From Agriotes lineatus (lineage: Eukaryota; Arthropoda; Insecta; Coleoptera; Elateridae), in NCBI GenBank assembly GCA_940337035.1, contig CALNHX010000274.1:326029-390028 (forward strand): 64,000 nucleotides of DNA. Reading direction: 5' to 3'. The notes beneath the pieces are model-generated. The model worked only from the letters and a program-made list of their open reading frames with translations. It searched no databases and had not been told where the DNA came from. Below are positions 19,921 to 32,014 of this stretch, piece after piece. The position numbers and the translations under genes are program-made. How positions within the stretch are numbered: position 1 is the first letter of the stretch; each line of letters begins with the position of its first letter.

Positions 19921-22900
19921 CTCCTTGGCGTGTGGCTTGGCGCTTGGCTTGGCGCGTGGCTTGGCGCTAGGCTTGGCGCGTGGCTTGGCACTTGGCTTGG
20001 CGTTTTTGTTGGCGGGTGGCTTGGCGCGTGGCTTGTCGCTTGGCTTGGCGCTCTCTTTGGTGCGTAAGGTGGCGCTGTTCTTGGCGCGTTGCTTGGCGCT
20101 TAACTTGGCGCTTTCCTTGGCGCGTGGCCTGGCGCGTACCTTTGCGCTTGGCTTAGCCCTTTCCTTGGAGCGTGGTTTGGCGCTTGGATTAGCGCTTGGC
20201 TTGGCGCTTTTCTTGGCGCGGGGCTTGTCGCTTGGCTTGGCGCTTGGCTTGGCGATGGCTTGGCGTTTTTCTGCTTGCATGGCTTTCCGCATGGCTTGTT
20301 GCTTGGCTTGGCGCTCTCCTTGGTGCGTGGCTTAACGCTTAGCTTGGCGCGTAGCTTAACGCTTGGCTTGGCGCTTGGCTTTCTTGGTGCATGGCATGGC
20401 GCTTTTCCTGGCGCGTGGCTTGGCGCTTGGTTTAGCGCTTGGCTTGGCGCTTTTTTTGGCGCGTTTCTGGGCGCGTAGCTTGTCGCTTGGCTTGACGCTC
20501 TCCTTGGTGCGTGGGGTGGCGCTTTTCTTGGCGCGTGGTTTGTCGCTTGGCTTGGCGCATAGCGTGGAGCTTTTCTTGGCGCGTGGCTTGGCGCTTGGAT
20601 TAGCGCTTGGCTTGGCGCTTAGCTTGGCGCCTTTCTTGGCGCGTGGCTTGGCGCTTGGATTAGCGCTTGGCTTGGCGCTTAGCTTGACGCTTTCCTTGGC
20701 GCATGGCCTGGCGCGTGGCTTGTCGCTTGGCTTAGCGCTTTCCTTGGAGCGTGTTTTGGCGCTTGGATTAGCGCTTGGCTTGGCGCTTTTCTTGGCGCGG
20801 GGCTTGTCGCTTGGCTTGGCGCGTAGCTTGGCGCTTGGATTTGCGCTTTTCTTGGCGCGCGGTTTGTCGCTTGACTTGGCGCATAGCGTGGAGATTTTCT
20901 TGGCGGGTGGCTTGGCGCTTGGATTAGCGCTTGGCTTGGCGTTTGGTTAGGTGCTCTCCCTGGCGCGTGGCTTGGCGCTTGGCTTGTCGCGTGGCTTGGC
21001 GCTCTCTTTGGTGCATGAAGTGGCGCTTTTCTTAGCGCGTGGCTTGGCGCTTGACTTAGCACTTGGCTTGGAGCTTTTCTTGGCGCGTGGCCTGGCGCGT
21101 GGCTTGTCGCTTTGCTTAGCGATCTCCTTGGAGCGTAGTTTAACGCTTGGGTTAGCGCTTGGCTTGGCGCTTTTCTTGGCGCGTGGTTTGTCGCTTGGCT
21201 TGGCCCTTTTTTTAGTGCGTGGCTTAGCACGTGGTTTGTCGCTTGGCTTGACGCTCTCTTTGGTGCATGGGGTGGCGCTTTTCTTAGCGCGTGGCTTGGC
21301 GCTTGGCTTAGCCCTTGGCTTGGAGCTTTTCTTGGCGTGTGGCCTGGCGCGTGGCTTGTCGCTTGGCTTAGCGATCTTCTTGGAGCGTGGTTTAACGCTT
21401 GGGTTAGCGCTTGGCTTGGCGCTTTTCTTGGCGCGTGGCTTGGCGCGTGGCTTGTCGCTTGGCTTGGCGCTCTCCTTGGTGCATGGGGTGACGCTTTTCT
21501 TGACGCGATGTTTGTCGCTTGGCTTGGCGCTTTTTTTAGTGCGTGGCTTAGCACGTGGCTTGTCGCTTGGCTTGGCGCTTTTTTTGGTGCATGGGGTGGC
21601 GCTCTTCTTGACGCGTGGCTTGGCGCTTGGCTTGGCGCTCTCCTTGGTGCATGGGGTGGTGCTTCTCTTGGCGCGTGTTTTTTCGCTTGGCTTGGCGCTT
21701 TTTTAGTGCGTGGCTTAGCGCGTGGCTTGTTGCTTGACTTGGCGCTTTTTTTGGTGCATGGGGTGGCGATCTTCTTGGCGCGTGGCTTGGCGCTTGGCTC
21801 GGCGCTTTTTTTGGCGCGTGGCTTATCGCTTGGCTTGGCGCATCTCGTGGCGCTTTTCCTGGCGCGTGGCCTGGCGCTTGGCTTGGCGCGTGGCTTGGCG
21901 CTTGGCTTAGCGCTTGGCTTGGCGCTTGGCTTGGCGCTTTTCTTGGCGCGTGGCTTGGCGCGTAGTTTGTCGCTTGGTTTGGTGCTCTCTTTGGCGCGTG
22001 GCTTGGCGCTAGGCTTGGCGCGTGGCTTGGCGCTGGGCTTGGCGATTTTGTTGGCGCGTTGTTTATCGTGTGGCTTAGCGCGTGGCTTGTCGCTTGTCTT
22101 GGTGCTCTTTTTGGTGCATGGGGTGGCGCTCCCCTTGGCGCGTGGCTTGGCGCGTAGCTTGTCGCTTGGTTTGGTGCTCTTCTTGGCGCGTGGCTTGGCG
22201 CTTGGCTTGGGGCGTGGCTTGGCGCTTGGCTTGGCGCTTGGCTAGGCGCTTTTGTTGGCACGTGGCCTGTCGCTTGGCCTGGCGCTCTCTTTGGTGCACT
22301 GGGTGGCGCTCTCCTTGGCGCGTGGCTTGGCGATTGGCTTGGCGCTTTTTTTGGCGCCTGGCCTGTCGCGTGGCTTGGCGCATGGCGTGGCGCTCTTCTT
22401 GGCGCGTGGCTTGGCGCTTAGCTTGGCGCGTGGTTTGGCGCTTGGCTTGGCGCTTTTCTTGGCGCGTTGCATGGCGCGTGGCTTGTCGCTTGGCTTGGCG
22501 CGCCTTTCTTGGTGCATGGCATGGCGCTTTTCCTGGCGCGTGGCTTGGCGCTTGGTTTAGCGCTTGGCTTGGCGCATTTCTTGACGCGTGGCTTGGCGCG
22601 TAGCTTGTCGCTTGGCTTGACGCTCTCCTTGGTGCATGGGTGGCGCTTTTCTTGGAGCGTGGCTTGGCGCTTGGATTAGCGCTTGGCTTGGCGCTTAGCT
22701 TGGCGCCTTTCTTGGCGCGTGGCTTGGCGCGTGGCTTGGCGATTGGCTTGGCGCTTTTGTTGGCGCGTGATTTGGCGCGTGGCTTTTCGCTTGGCTTGGT
22801 GCTCTCCTTGGTGCATGGGATGGCCCTTTTCTTGGCGCGTGGCTTGGCGCTTGGTTTGGCGCTTGGCTTGGCGCTTTTCTTGGCGAGTGGCCTAGCGCTT

Positions 22901-25860
22901 GGGTTTTCGCTTGGCTTGGTGCTCTCCTTGGTGCATGGGATGGCCCTTTTCTTGGCGCGGGGCTTGTCTCTTGGCTTGGCGCTTGGATTAGCGCTTTTTT
23001 TAGCGCGTGCCTTGGCGCGTGGCTTGGCGCATGGATTGGCGCTTTTCTTGGCGCGATGCTTGTCGCTTGACTTGGCGCGTGACTTGGCACTTGACTTGGC
23101 GCTTTTGTTGGCGCGTGGCTTGGCGCGTGGCTTGGCGCATGGATTGGCGCTTCTCTTGGCGCGTGGCTTGGCGCGTGACTTGGCACTTGACTTGGCGCTT
23201 TTGTTGGCGCGTGCCTTGGCGCGTGGCTTGTCGCTTGGTTTGGCGATTTTCTTGGCGCGTGGCTTGGCGCGTGGCTTGACGCTTAGCTTGGCGCGTGTTT
23301 TGGCGCTTGGCTTGGCGCTTTTATTGGCGCGTGGCATGTCGCGTGGCTTGTCGCTTGGCTTGGCGCGCCTTTCTTGGTGCATGGCAAGGCGCTTTTCCTG
23401 GCGCGTGGCTTGGCGCTTGGTTTAACGCTTGGCTTGGCGCTTTTCTTGACGCTTGGCTTGGCGCGTAGCTTGTCGCTTGGCTTGACGCTCTCCTTGGTGC
23501 ATGGGTGGCGCTTTTCTTGGCGCGTGGCTTGGCGCTTGGATTAGCGCTTGGCTTGGCGCTTAGCTTGGCGACTTTCTTTGCGCGTGTCTTGGCGCGTGGC
23601 TTGTCGCTTGGTTAGGTGCTCTCCTTGGCGTGTGGCTTGGCGCTTGGCTTGACGCGTGGTTTGGAGCTAGGCTTGGCGCGTGGCTTGGCGCTTGGCTTGC
23701 CGTTTTTGTTGGCGGGTGGCTTGTCGCTTGGCTTGGCGCTCTTCTTGGCGCGTGGCTTGGCGCTTGGTTTAGCGCTTGGCTTGGCGCTTTTCTTGACGCG
23801 TGGCTTGGCGCGTAGTTTGTCGCTTGGCTTGACGCTCTCCTTGGTGCATGGGTGGCGCTTTTCTTGGCGCGTGGCTTGGCGCTTGGATTAGCGCTTGGCT
23901 TGGCGCTTAGCTTGGCGCCTTTCTTGGCGCGTGGTTTGGCGCGTGGCTTGTCGCTTGGTTAGGTGCTCTCCTTGGCGCGTGGCTTGGCGCTTGGCTTGGC
24001 GCGCGGTTTGGCGCTAGGCTTGGCGCGTGGTTTGGCGCTTGGCTTGGCGTTTTTGTTGGCGGGTGGCTTGTCGCTTGGCTTGGCGCTCTTCTTGGCGCGT
24101 GGCTTGGCGCTTAGCTTGGCGCGTGGTTTGGCGCTTGGCTTGGCGCTTTTCCTGGCGCGTGGCTTGGCGCTTGGTTTAGCGCTTGGCTTGGCGCTTTTCT
24201 TGGCGCGTGGCATGGCGCGTAGCTTGTCGCTTGGCTTGACGCTCTCCTTGGTGCATGGGTGGCGCTTTTCTTGGCGCGTGGCTTGGCGCTTGGACTAGCG
24301 CTTGGCTTGGCGCTTAGCTTGGCGCCTTTCTTGGCGCGTGGTTTGGCATGTGGCTTGGCGCGTGGCTTGTCGCTTCGTTAGGTGCTCTCCTTGGCGTGTG
24401 GCTTGGCGCTTGGCTTGGCGCGTGGCTTGGCGCTAGGCTTGGCGCGTGGCTTGGCGCTTGGGTTGGCGTTTTTGTTGGCGAGTGGCTTAGCGCGTGGCTT
24501 GTCGCTTGGCTTGGCGCTCCCTTTGGTGCATGGGGTGGAGCTCTTCTTGGCGCGTGGCTTGCCGCTTAGCTTGGCGCTTTCCTTGGCGCGTGGCCTGGCG
24601 CGTGGCTTGTCGCTTGGTTTAGCGCTTGGCTTGGCGCTTTTCTTGACGCGTGGCTTGGCGCGTAGCTTGTCGCTTGGCTTGACGCTCTTCTTGGTGCATA
24701 GGTGGCGCTTTTCTTGGCGCGTGGCTTGGCGCTTGGATTAGCGCTTGGCTTGGCGCTTAGCTTGGCGCCCTTCTTGGCGCGTGTTTTAGCGCGTGGCTTG
24801 TCGCTTGGTTAGGTGCTCTCCTTGGCGTGTGGCTTGGCGCTTAGCTTGGCTCGTGGTTTGGCGCTTGGCTTGGCGCTTTTCCTGGCGCGTGGCTTGGCGC
24901 TTGGTTTAGCGCTTGGCTTGGCGCTTTTCTTGGCGCGTGGCTTGGCGCGTAGCTTGTCGCTTGGCTTGACGCTCTCCTTGGTGCATGGGTGGCGCTTTTC
25001 TTGGCGCGTGGCTTGGCGCTTGGATTAGCGCTTGGCTTGGCGCTTAGCTTAACGTCTTTCTTGGCGCGTGGCTTGGCGCGTGGCTTGGCGCGTGGCTTGT
25101 CGCTTGGTTAGGTGCTCTCCTTTGTGTGTGGCTTGGCGCTTGGCTTGGCGCGTGGCTTGGCGCTAGGCTTGGCGCGTGGCTTGGCGCTTGGGTTGGCGTT
25201 TTTGTTGGCGGGTGGCTTGGCGCGTGGCTTGTCGCTTGGCTTGGCGCTCCCTTTGGTGCATGGGGTGGCGCTCTTCTTAGCGCGTGGCTTGCCGCTTAGC
25301 TTGGCGCTTTCCTTGGCGCGTGGCCTGGCGCGTGGCTTGTCGCTTGGCTTAGCGCTTTCCTTGGAGCGTGGTTTGGCGCTTGGATTAGCGCTTGGCTTGG
25401 CGCTTTTCTTGGCCCGGCGCTTGTCGCTTGGCTTGGCGCTTGGCTTGGCGCTGGCTTGGCGTTTTTCTGCTTGCATGGCTTTCCGCATGGCTTGTGGCTT
25501 GGCTTAGCGCTCTCCATGGTGCGTGGCTTGGCGCTTAGCTTGGCGCGTAGCTTAACGCTTGGCTTGGCGCTTGGCTTTCTTGGTGCATGGCATGGCGCTT
25601 TTCCTGGCGCGTGGCTTGGCGCTTGGTTTAGCGCGTGGCTTGGCGCGTAGCTTGTCGCTTGGCTTGACGCTCTCCTTGGTGCATGGGGTGGCGCTTTTCT
25701 TGGCGCGTGGTTTGTCGCTTGGCTTGGCGTATAGCGCGGAGCTTTTCTTGGCGCTTGGCTTGGCGCTTGGATTAGCGCTTGGCTTGGCGCTTAGCTTGGC
25801 GCCTTTCTTGGCGCGTGGTTTGGCGCGTGGCTTGGCGCGTGGCTTGGCGCGTGGCTTGTC
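19921..25860 (+). repeat. 12-bp minisatellite array, block 3
   Basis: The array resumes in normal phase. About 20.3-22.3 kb is the parent-type segment of the 27-29 kb region (offset 6,660, then 6,743 after extra units in the later copy). About 22.55-24.74 kb duplicates 15.0-17.2 kb. No foreign DNA is visible. Confidence 0.97.
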
Positions 25861-26474
25861 CTCCTTCGCATGACGGGTGCATTCACAACGACACCAACAG
25901 AGGCGCTAACCGTATTGGTAGGAATACTACCATTACATTTAGAAATAAGGAAAAGGCGGCCATGTACTGGCTACGAAAGGGTGAGTTAGGCAGAGTACAT
26001 CAGCTAATAAGCGAAAACGTAAATACCAAGCAGCAGATAAAAGAAGGAATACTGACGGAATGGCAAGAAAGATGGGCAAATTCCACGAAAGGCAAAAGAA
26101 CATAAAATCTTCTACCTAGTGTGCAACGGCGCATAAGAAACAACAACTTCAACCCGTCACAAGGCTTGATTCATCTAATCACAGGGAATGGCCCGTACCC
26201 TGAGTACTTATACAGGTTCAACCTGAGAGAGAATGACACCTGTGAGTGTGGAGAAAGGGAAACCCCGGAGCATGTGGTCCTCGAGTTTCCGCTCTTGGAA
26301 GAAACAGTGGAGGAAGAGAGACGAGCACTGAGAGGCATGACTTTGCAGGAGATTCTGAGAAACGACAATACGACCCAAAGCTTAAACAAACTAGCGAACA
26401 AGGTATCGCAGATGCAAAAGGAAAGATACAATAACATTCGAAACAATATCCAAAACAGGAACAATATTGCATGA
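25861..26474 (+). pseudogene. ORF2 C-terminal remnant of element 2, copy 2
   Basis: Same post-RT segment and knuckle as copy 1, but the lost G at 25955-25956 splits the frame after about 31 codons. The part before it (LLRMTGAF to about HLEIRKR) and the part after it (AAMYWLRKG onward) are in different frames. The in-frame TAA after STKGKRT and the Phe in place of the last knuckle Cys are both kept. It is more degraded than copies 1 and 4. Confidence 0.85.
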
Positions 26475-26509
26475 GAACTAATAGACCAAGTAGAAACAAA
26501 GCCCAATAC

Positions 26510-26539
26510 AATAAAACAAAAACATATGATAATAATAAA
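26510..26539 (+). promoter_or_regulatory. Two AATAAA hexamers, copy 2
   Basis: AATAAA at 26510-26515 and 26534-26539, as in copy 1. Confidence 0.45.
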
Positions 26540-26579
26540 AGAACCTAGATATCTTAAAACAGATAAAAGAGACAAAGAG

Positions 26580-29500
26580 CTCCTTGGCGTGTGGCTTGGC
26601 GCTTGGCTTGGCGCGTGGCTTGGCGCTAGGCTTGGCGCGTGGCTTGGCACTTGGCTTGGCGTTTTTGTTGGCGGGTGGCTTGGCGCGTGGCTTGTCGCTT
26701 GGCTTGGCGCTCTCTTTGGTTCATAAGGTGGCGCTGTTCTTGGCGCGTGGCTTGGCGCTTAACTTGGCGCTTTCCTTGGCGCGTGGCCTGGCGCGTACCT
26801 TTGCGCTTGGCTTAGCCCTTTCCTTGGAGCGTGGTTTGGCGTTTGGATTAGCGCTTGGCTTGGCGCTTTTCTTGGCGCGGGGCTTGTCGCTTGGCTTGGC
26901 GCTTGGCTTGGCGATGGCTTGGCGTTTTTCTGCTTGCATGGCTTTCCGCATGGCTTGTTGCTTGGCTTGGCGCTCTCCTTGGTGCGTGGCTTGGCGCTTA
27001 GCTTGGCGCGTAGCTTAACGCTTGGCTTGGCGCTTGGCTTTCTTGGTGCATGGCATGGCGCTTTTCCTGGCGCGTGGCTTGGCGCTTGGTTTAGCGCTTG
27101 GCTTGGCGCTTTTTTTGGCGCGTTTCTGGGCGCGTAGCTTGTCGCTTGGCTTGACGCTCTCCTTGGTGCGTGGGGTGGCGCTTTTCTTGGCGCGTGGTTT
27201 GTCGCTTGGCTTGGCGCATAGCGTGGAGCTTTTCTTGGCGCGTGGCTTGGCGCTTGGATTAGCGCTTGGCTTGGCGCTTAGCTTGGCGCCTTTCTTGGCG
27301 CGTGGCTTGGCGCTTGGATTAGCGCTTGGCTTGGCGCTTAGCTTGACGCTTTCCTTGGCGCATGGCCTGGCGCGTGGCTTGTCGGTTGGCTTAGCGCTTT
27401 CCTTGGAGCGTGTTTTGGCGCTTGGATTAGCGCTTGGCTTGGCGCTTTTCTTGGCGCGGGGCTTGTCGCTTGGCTTGGCGCGTGGCTTGGCGCTTATCTT
27501 GGCGCGTAGCTTGGCGCTTGGATTTGCGCTTTTCTTGGCGCGCGGTTTGTCGCTTGACTTGGCGCATAGCGTGGAGATTTTCTTGGCGGGTGGCTTGGCG
27601 CTTGGATTAGCGCTTGGCTTGGCGCTTAGCTTGGCCCTTTTCTTGGCGCATGGCTTGGCGCGTGGCTTGGCGCGTGGCTTGTCGCTTGGTTAGGTGCTCT
27701 CCCTGGCGCGTGGCTTGGCGCTTGGCTTGGCGCGTGGCTTGGCGCTCTCTTTGGTGCATGAAGTGGCGCTTTTCTTAGCGCGTGGCTTGGCGCTTGACTT
27801 AGCACTTGGCTTGGAGCTTTTCTTGGCGCGTGGCCTGGCGCGTGGCTTGTCGCTTTGCTTAGCGATCTCCTTGGAGCGTAGTTTAACGCTTGGGTTAGCG
27901 CTTGGCTTGGCGCTTTTCTTGGCGCGTGGTTTGTCGCTTGGCTTGGCCCTTTTTTTAGTGCGTGGCTTAGCACGTGGTTTGTCGCTTGGCTTGACGCTCT
28001 CTTTGGTGCATGGGGTGGCGCTTTTCTTAGCGCGTGGCTTGGCGCTTGGCTTAGCCCTTGGCTTGGAGCTTTTCTTGGCGTGTGGCCTGGCGCGTGGCTT
28101 GTCGCTTGGCTTAGCGATCTTCTTGGAGCGTGGTTTAACGCTTGGGTTAGCGCTTGGCTTGGCGCTTTTCTTGGCGCGTGGCTTGGCGCGTGGCTTGTCG
28201 CTTGGCTTGGCGCTCTCCTTGGTGCATGGGGTGACACTTTTCTTGACGCGATGTTTGTCGCTTGGCTTGGCGCTTTTTTTAGTGCGTGGCTTAGCACGTG
28301 GCTTGTCGCTTGGCTTGGCGCTTTTTTTGGTGCATGGGGTGGCGCTCTTCTTGACGCGTGGCTTGGCGCTTGGCTTGGCGCTCTCCTTGGTGCATGGGGT
28401 GGTGCTTCTCTTGGCGCGTGTTTTTTCGCTTGGCTTGGCGCTTTTTTAGTGCGTGGCTTAGCACGTGGCTTGTTGCTTGACTTGGCGCTTTTTTTGGTGC
28501 ATGGGGTGGCGATCTTCTTGGCGCGTGGCTTGGCGCTTGGCTCGGCGCTTTTTTTGGCGCGTGGCTTATCGCTTGGCTTGGCGCATCTCGTGGCGCTTTT
28601 CCTGGCGCGTGGCCTGGCGCTTGGCTTGGCGCGTGGCTTGGCGCTTGGCTTAGCGCTTGGCTTGGCGCTTGGCTTGGCGCTTTTCTTGGCGCGTGGCTTG
28701 GCGCGTAGTTTGTCGCTTGGTTTGGTGCTCTCTTTGGCGCGTGGCTTGGCGCTAGGCTTGGCGCGTGGCTTGGCGCTGGGCTTGGCGATTTTGTTGGCGC
28801 GTTGTTTATCGCGTGGCTTAGCGCGTGGCTTGTCGCTTGTCTTGGTGCTCTTTTTGGTGCATGGGGTGGCGCTCCCCTTGGCGCGTGGCTTGGCGCGTAG
28901 CTTGTCGCTTGGTTTGGTGCTCTTCTTGGCGCGTGGCTTGGCGCTTGGCTTGGGGCGTGGCTTGGCGCTTGGCTTGGCGCTTGGCTAGGCGCTTTTGTTG
29001 GCACGTGGCCTGTCGCTTGGCTTGGCGCTCTCTTTGGTGCACTGGGTGGCGCTCTCCTTGGCGCGTGGCTTGGCGATTGGCTTGGCGCTTTTTTTGGCGC
29101 CTGGCCTGTCGCTTGGCTTGGCGCATGGCGTGGCGCTTTCCTTGGCGCGTGGCCTGGCGCGTGGCTTGTCGCTTGGCTTAGCGATCTCCTTGGAGAGTGG
29201 TCTGGCGCTTGAATTAGCGCTTGGCTTGGCGCTTTTCTTAGCGCGTGGCTTGGCGCTTGGCTTAGCACTTGGCTTGGAGCTTTTCTTGGCGCCTGGCCTG
29301 GCGCGTGGCTTGTCGCTTGGCTTAGCGATTTCCTTGGAGCGTGGTTTGGCGCTTGGCTTAGCACTTGGCTTGGCGCTTGTCTTGACGCGTAGCTTGTCGC
29401 TTGGCTTGGCGTTTGGCTTGGCGCTTGTCTTGGCGCATGGCATGGAGCTCTCATTGGCGTTTGGCTTGGCGCTTGGCTGGGCGCTTGACTTGGCGCTGTT

Positions 29501-31295
29501 CTTGGCGAATGGTTTGGCGCGTGGCTTGGCGCGTGGCTTGTCGCTTGGTTAGGTGCTCTCCCTGGCGCGTGGCTTGGCGCTTGGCTTGGCGCGTGGCTTG
29601 GCGCTTGGCTTGGCGCGTGGCTTGGCGCTCTCTTTGGTGCATGAAGTGGCGCTTTTCTTAGCGCGTGGCTTGGCGCTTGGCTTAGCACTTGGCTTGGAGC
29701 TTTTCTTGGCGCGTGGCCTGGCGCGTGGCTTGTCGCTTGGCTTAGCGATCTTCTTGGAGCGTGGTTTAACGCTTGGGTTAGCGCTTGGCTTGGCGCTTTT
29801 CTTGGCGCGTGGCTTGGCGCGTGGCTTGTCGCTTGGCTTGGCGCTCTCCTTGGTGCATGCGGTGACGCTTCTCTTGACGCGAGGTTTGTCGCTTGGCTTG
29901 GCGCTTTTTTTAGTGCGTGGCTTAGCACGTGGCTTGTCGCTTGGCTTGGCGCTTTTTTTGGTGCATGGGGTGGCGATCTTCTTGGCGCGTGGCTTGGCGC
30001 TTGGCTCGGCGCTTTCCTTGGCGCGTGGCCTGGCGCGTGGCTTGTCGCTTGGTTTAGCGCTTGGCTTGGCGCTTTTCTTGACGCGTGGCTTGGCGCGTAG
30101 CTTGTCGCTTGGCTTGACGCTCTTCTTGGTGCATAGGTGGCGCTTTTCTTGGCGCGTGGCTTGGCGCTTGGATTAGCGCTTGGCTTGGCGCTTAGCTTGG
30201 CGCCCTTCTTGGCGCGTGTTTTAGCGCGTGGCTTGTCGCTTGGTTAGGTGCTCTCCTTGGCGTGTGGCTTGGCGCTTAGCTTGGCTCGTGGTTTGGCGCT
30301 TGGCTTGGCGCTTTTCCTGGCGCGTGGCTTGGCGCTTGGTTTAGCGCTTGGCTTGGCGCTTTTCTTGGCGCGTGGCTTGGCGCGTAGCTTGTCGCTTGGC
30401 TTGACGCTCTCCTTGGTGCATGGGTGGCGCTTTTCTTGGCGCGTGGCTTGGCGCTTGGATTAGCGCTTGGCTTGGCGCTTAGCTTAACGTCTTTCTTGGC
30501 GCGTGGCTTGGCGCGTGGCTTGGCGCGTGGCTTGTCGCTTGGTTAGGTGCTCTCCTTTGTGTGTGGCTTGGCGCTTGGCTTGGCGCGTGGCTTGGCGCTA
30601 GGCTTGGCGCGTGGCTTGGCGCTTGGGTTGGCGTTTTTGTTGGCGGGTGGCTTGGCGCGTGGCTTGTCGCTTGGCTTGGCGCTCCCTTTGGTGCATGGGG
30701 TGGCGCTCTTCTTAGCGCGTGGCTTGCCGCTTAGCTTGGCGCTTTCCTTGGCGCGTGGCCTGGCGCGTGGCTTGTCGCTTGGCTTAGCGCTTTCCTTGGA
30801 GCGTGGTTTGGCGCTTGGATTAGCGCTTGGCTTGGCGCTTTTCTTGGCCCGGCGCTTGTCGCTTGGCTTGGCGCTTGGCTTGGCGCTGGCTTGGCGTTTT
30901 TCTGCTTGCATGGCTTTCCGCATGGCTTGTGGCTTGGCTTAGCGCTCTCCATGGTGCGTGGCTTGGCGCTTAGCTTGGCGCGTAGCTTAACGCTTGGCTT
31001 GGCGCTTGGCTTTCTTGGTGCATGGCATGGCGCTTTTCCTGGCGCGTGGCTTGGCGCTTGGTTTAGCGCGTGGCTTGGCGCGTAGCTTGTCGCTTGGCTT
31101 GACGCTCTCCTTGGTGCATGGGGTGGCGCTTTTCTTGGCGCGTGGTTTGTCGCTTGGCTTGGCGTATAGCGCGGAGCTTTTCTTGGCGCTTGGCTTGGCG
31201 CTTGGATTAGCGCTTGGCTTGGCGCTTAGCTTGGCGCCTTTCTTGGCGCGTGGTTTGGCGCGTGGCTTGGCGCGTGGCTTGGCGCGTGGCTTGTC
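26580..31295 (+). repeat. 12-bp minisatellite array, block 4
   Basis: Array between element 2 copies 2 and 3. Part of the 5,435-bp tandem duplication. It carries 84 extra bp (seven units) relative to the corresponding segment after copy 1, near 27.4-27.7 kb. Confidence 0.97.
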
Positions 31296-31909
31296 CTCCT
31301 TCGCATGACGGGTGCATTCACAACGACACCAACAGAGGCGCTAACCGTATTGGTAGGAATACTACCATTACATTTAGAAATAAGGAAAAGGCGGCCATGT
31401 ACTGGCTACGAAAGGGTGAGTTAGGCAGAGTACATCAGCTAATAAGCGAAAACGTAAATACCAAGCAGCAGATAAAAGAAGGAATACTGACGGAATGGCA
31501 AGAAAGATGGGCAAATTCCACGAAAGGCAAAAGAACATAAAATCTTCTACCTAGTGTGCAACGGCGCATAAGAAACAACAACTTCAACCCGTCACAAGGC
31601 TTGATTCATCTAATCACAGGGAATGGCCCGTACCCTGAGTACTTATACAGGTTCAACCTGAGAGAGAATGACACCTGTGAGTGTGGAGAAAGGGAAACCC
31701 CGGAGCATGTGGTCCTCGAGTTTCCGCTCTTGGAAGAAACAGTGGAGGAAGAGAGACGAGCACTGAGAGGCATGACTTTGCAGGAGATTCTGAGAAACGA
31801 CAATACGACCCAAAGCTTAAACAAACTAGCGAACAAGGTATCGCAGATGCAAAAGGAAAGATACAATAACATTCGAAACAATATCCAAAACAGGAACAAT
31901 ATTGCATGA
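31296..31909 (+). pseudogene. ORF2 C-terminal remnant of element 2, copy 3
   Basis: Same frame-split post-RT remnant as copy 2, with the same deletion, the same TAA after STKGKRT and Phe in place of the last knuckle Cys. It has no independent features. Confidence 0.85.
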
Positions 31910-31944
31910 GAACTAATAGACCAAGTAGAAACAAAGCCCAATAC

Positions 31945-31974
31945 AATAAAACAAAAACATATGATAATAATAAA
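31945..31974 (+). promoter_or_regulatory. Two AATAAA hexamers, copy 3
   Basis: AATAAA at 31945-31950 and 31969-31974, as in copy 1. Confidence 0.45.
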
Positions 31975-32014
31975 AGAACCTAGATATCTTAAAACAGATA
32001 AAAGAGACAAAGAG

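Larger units (their letters stand above)
25861..26579 (+). mobile_element. Element 2, copy 2
   Basis: 719-bp copy of the element at 19201-19920 with the same CTCCTT junctions and flanks. It lacks one G of the GGG run at 19295-19297 (GG here at 25955-25956) and has GGA where copy 1 has ATA in the KE-x-ILTEW codon. It arose by duplication of the array segment, not by a new insertion. Confidence 0.88.
31296..32014 (+). mobile_element. Element 2, copy 3
   Basis: 719-bp copy, identical to copy 2 where compared, including the single-G deletion (GG at 31390-31391). It lies in the second copy of the 5,435-bp duplication. Confidence 0.88.

Noticed and set aside
19512..19991. 159-codon frame on the - strand with a hydrophobic stretch, repeated at all four element 2 copies
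   Set aside because: It is the reverse complement of the retrotransposon coding remnant running into array sequence. The + strand frame has the family motifs, so this is a shadow.
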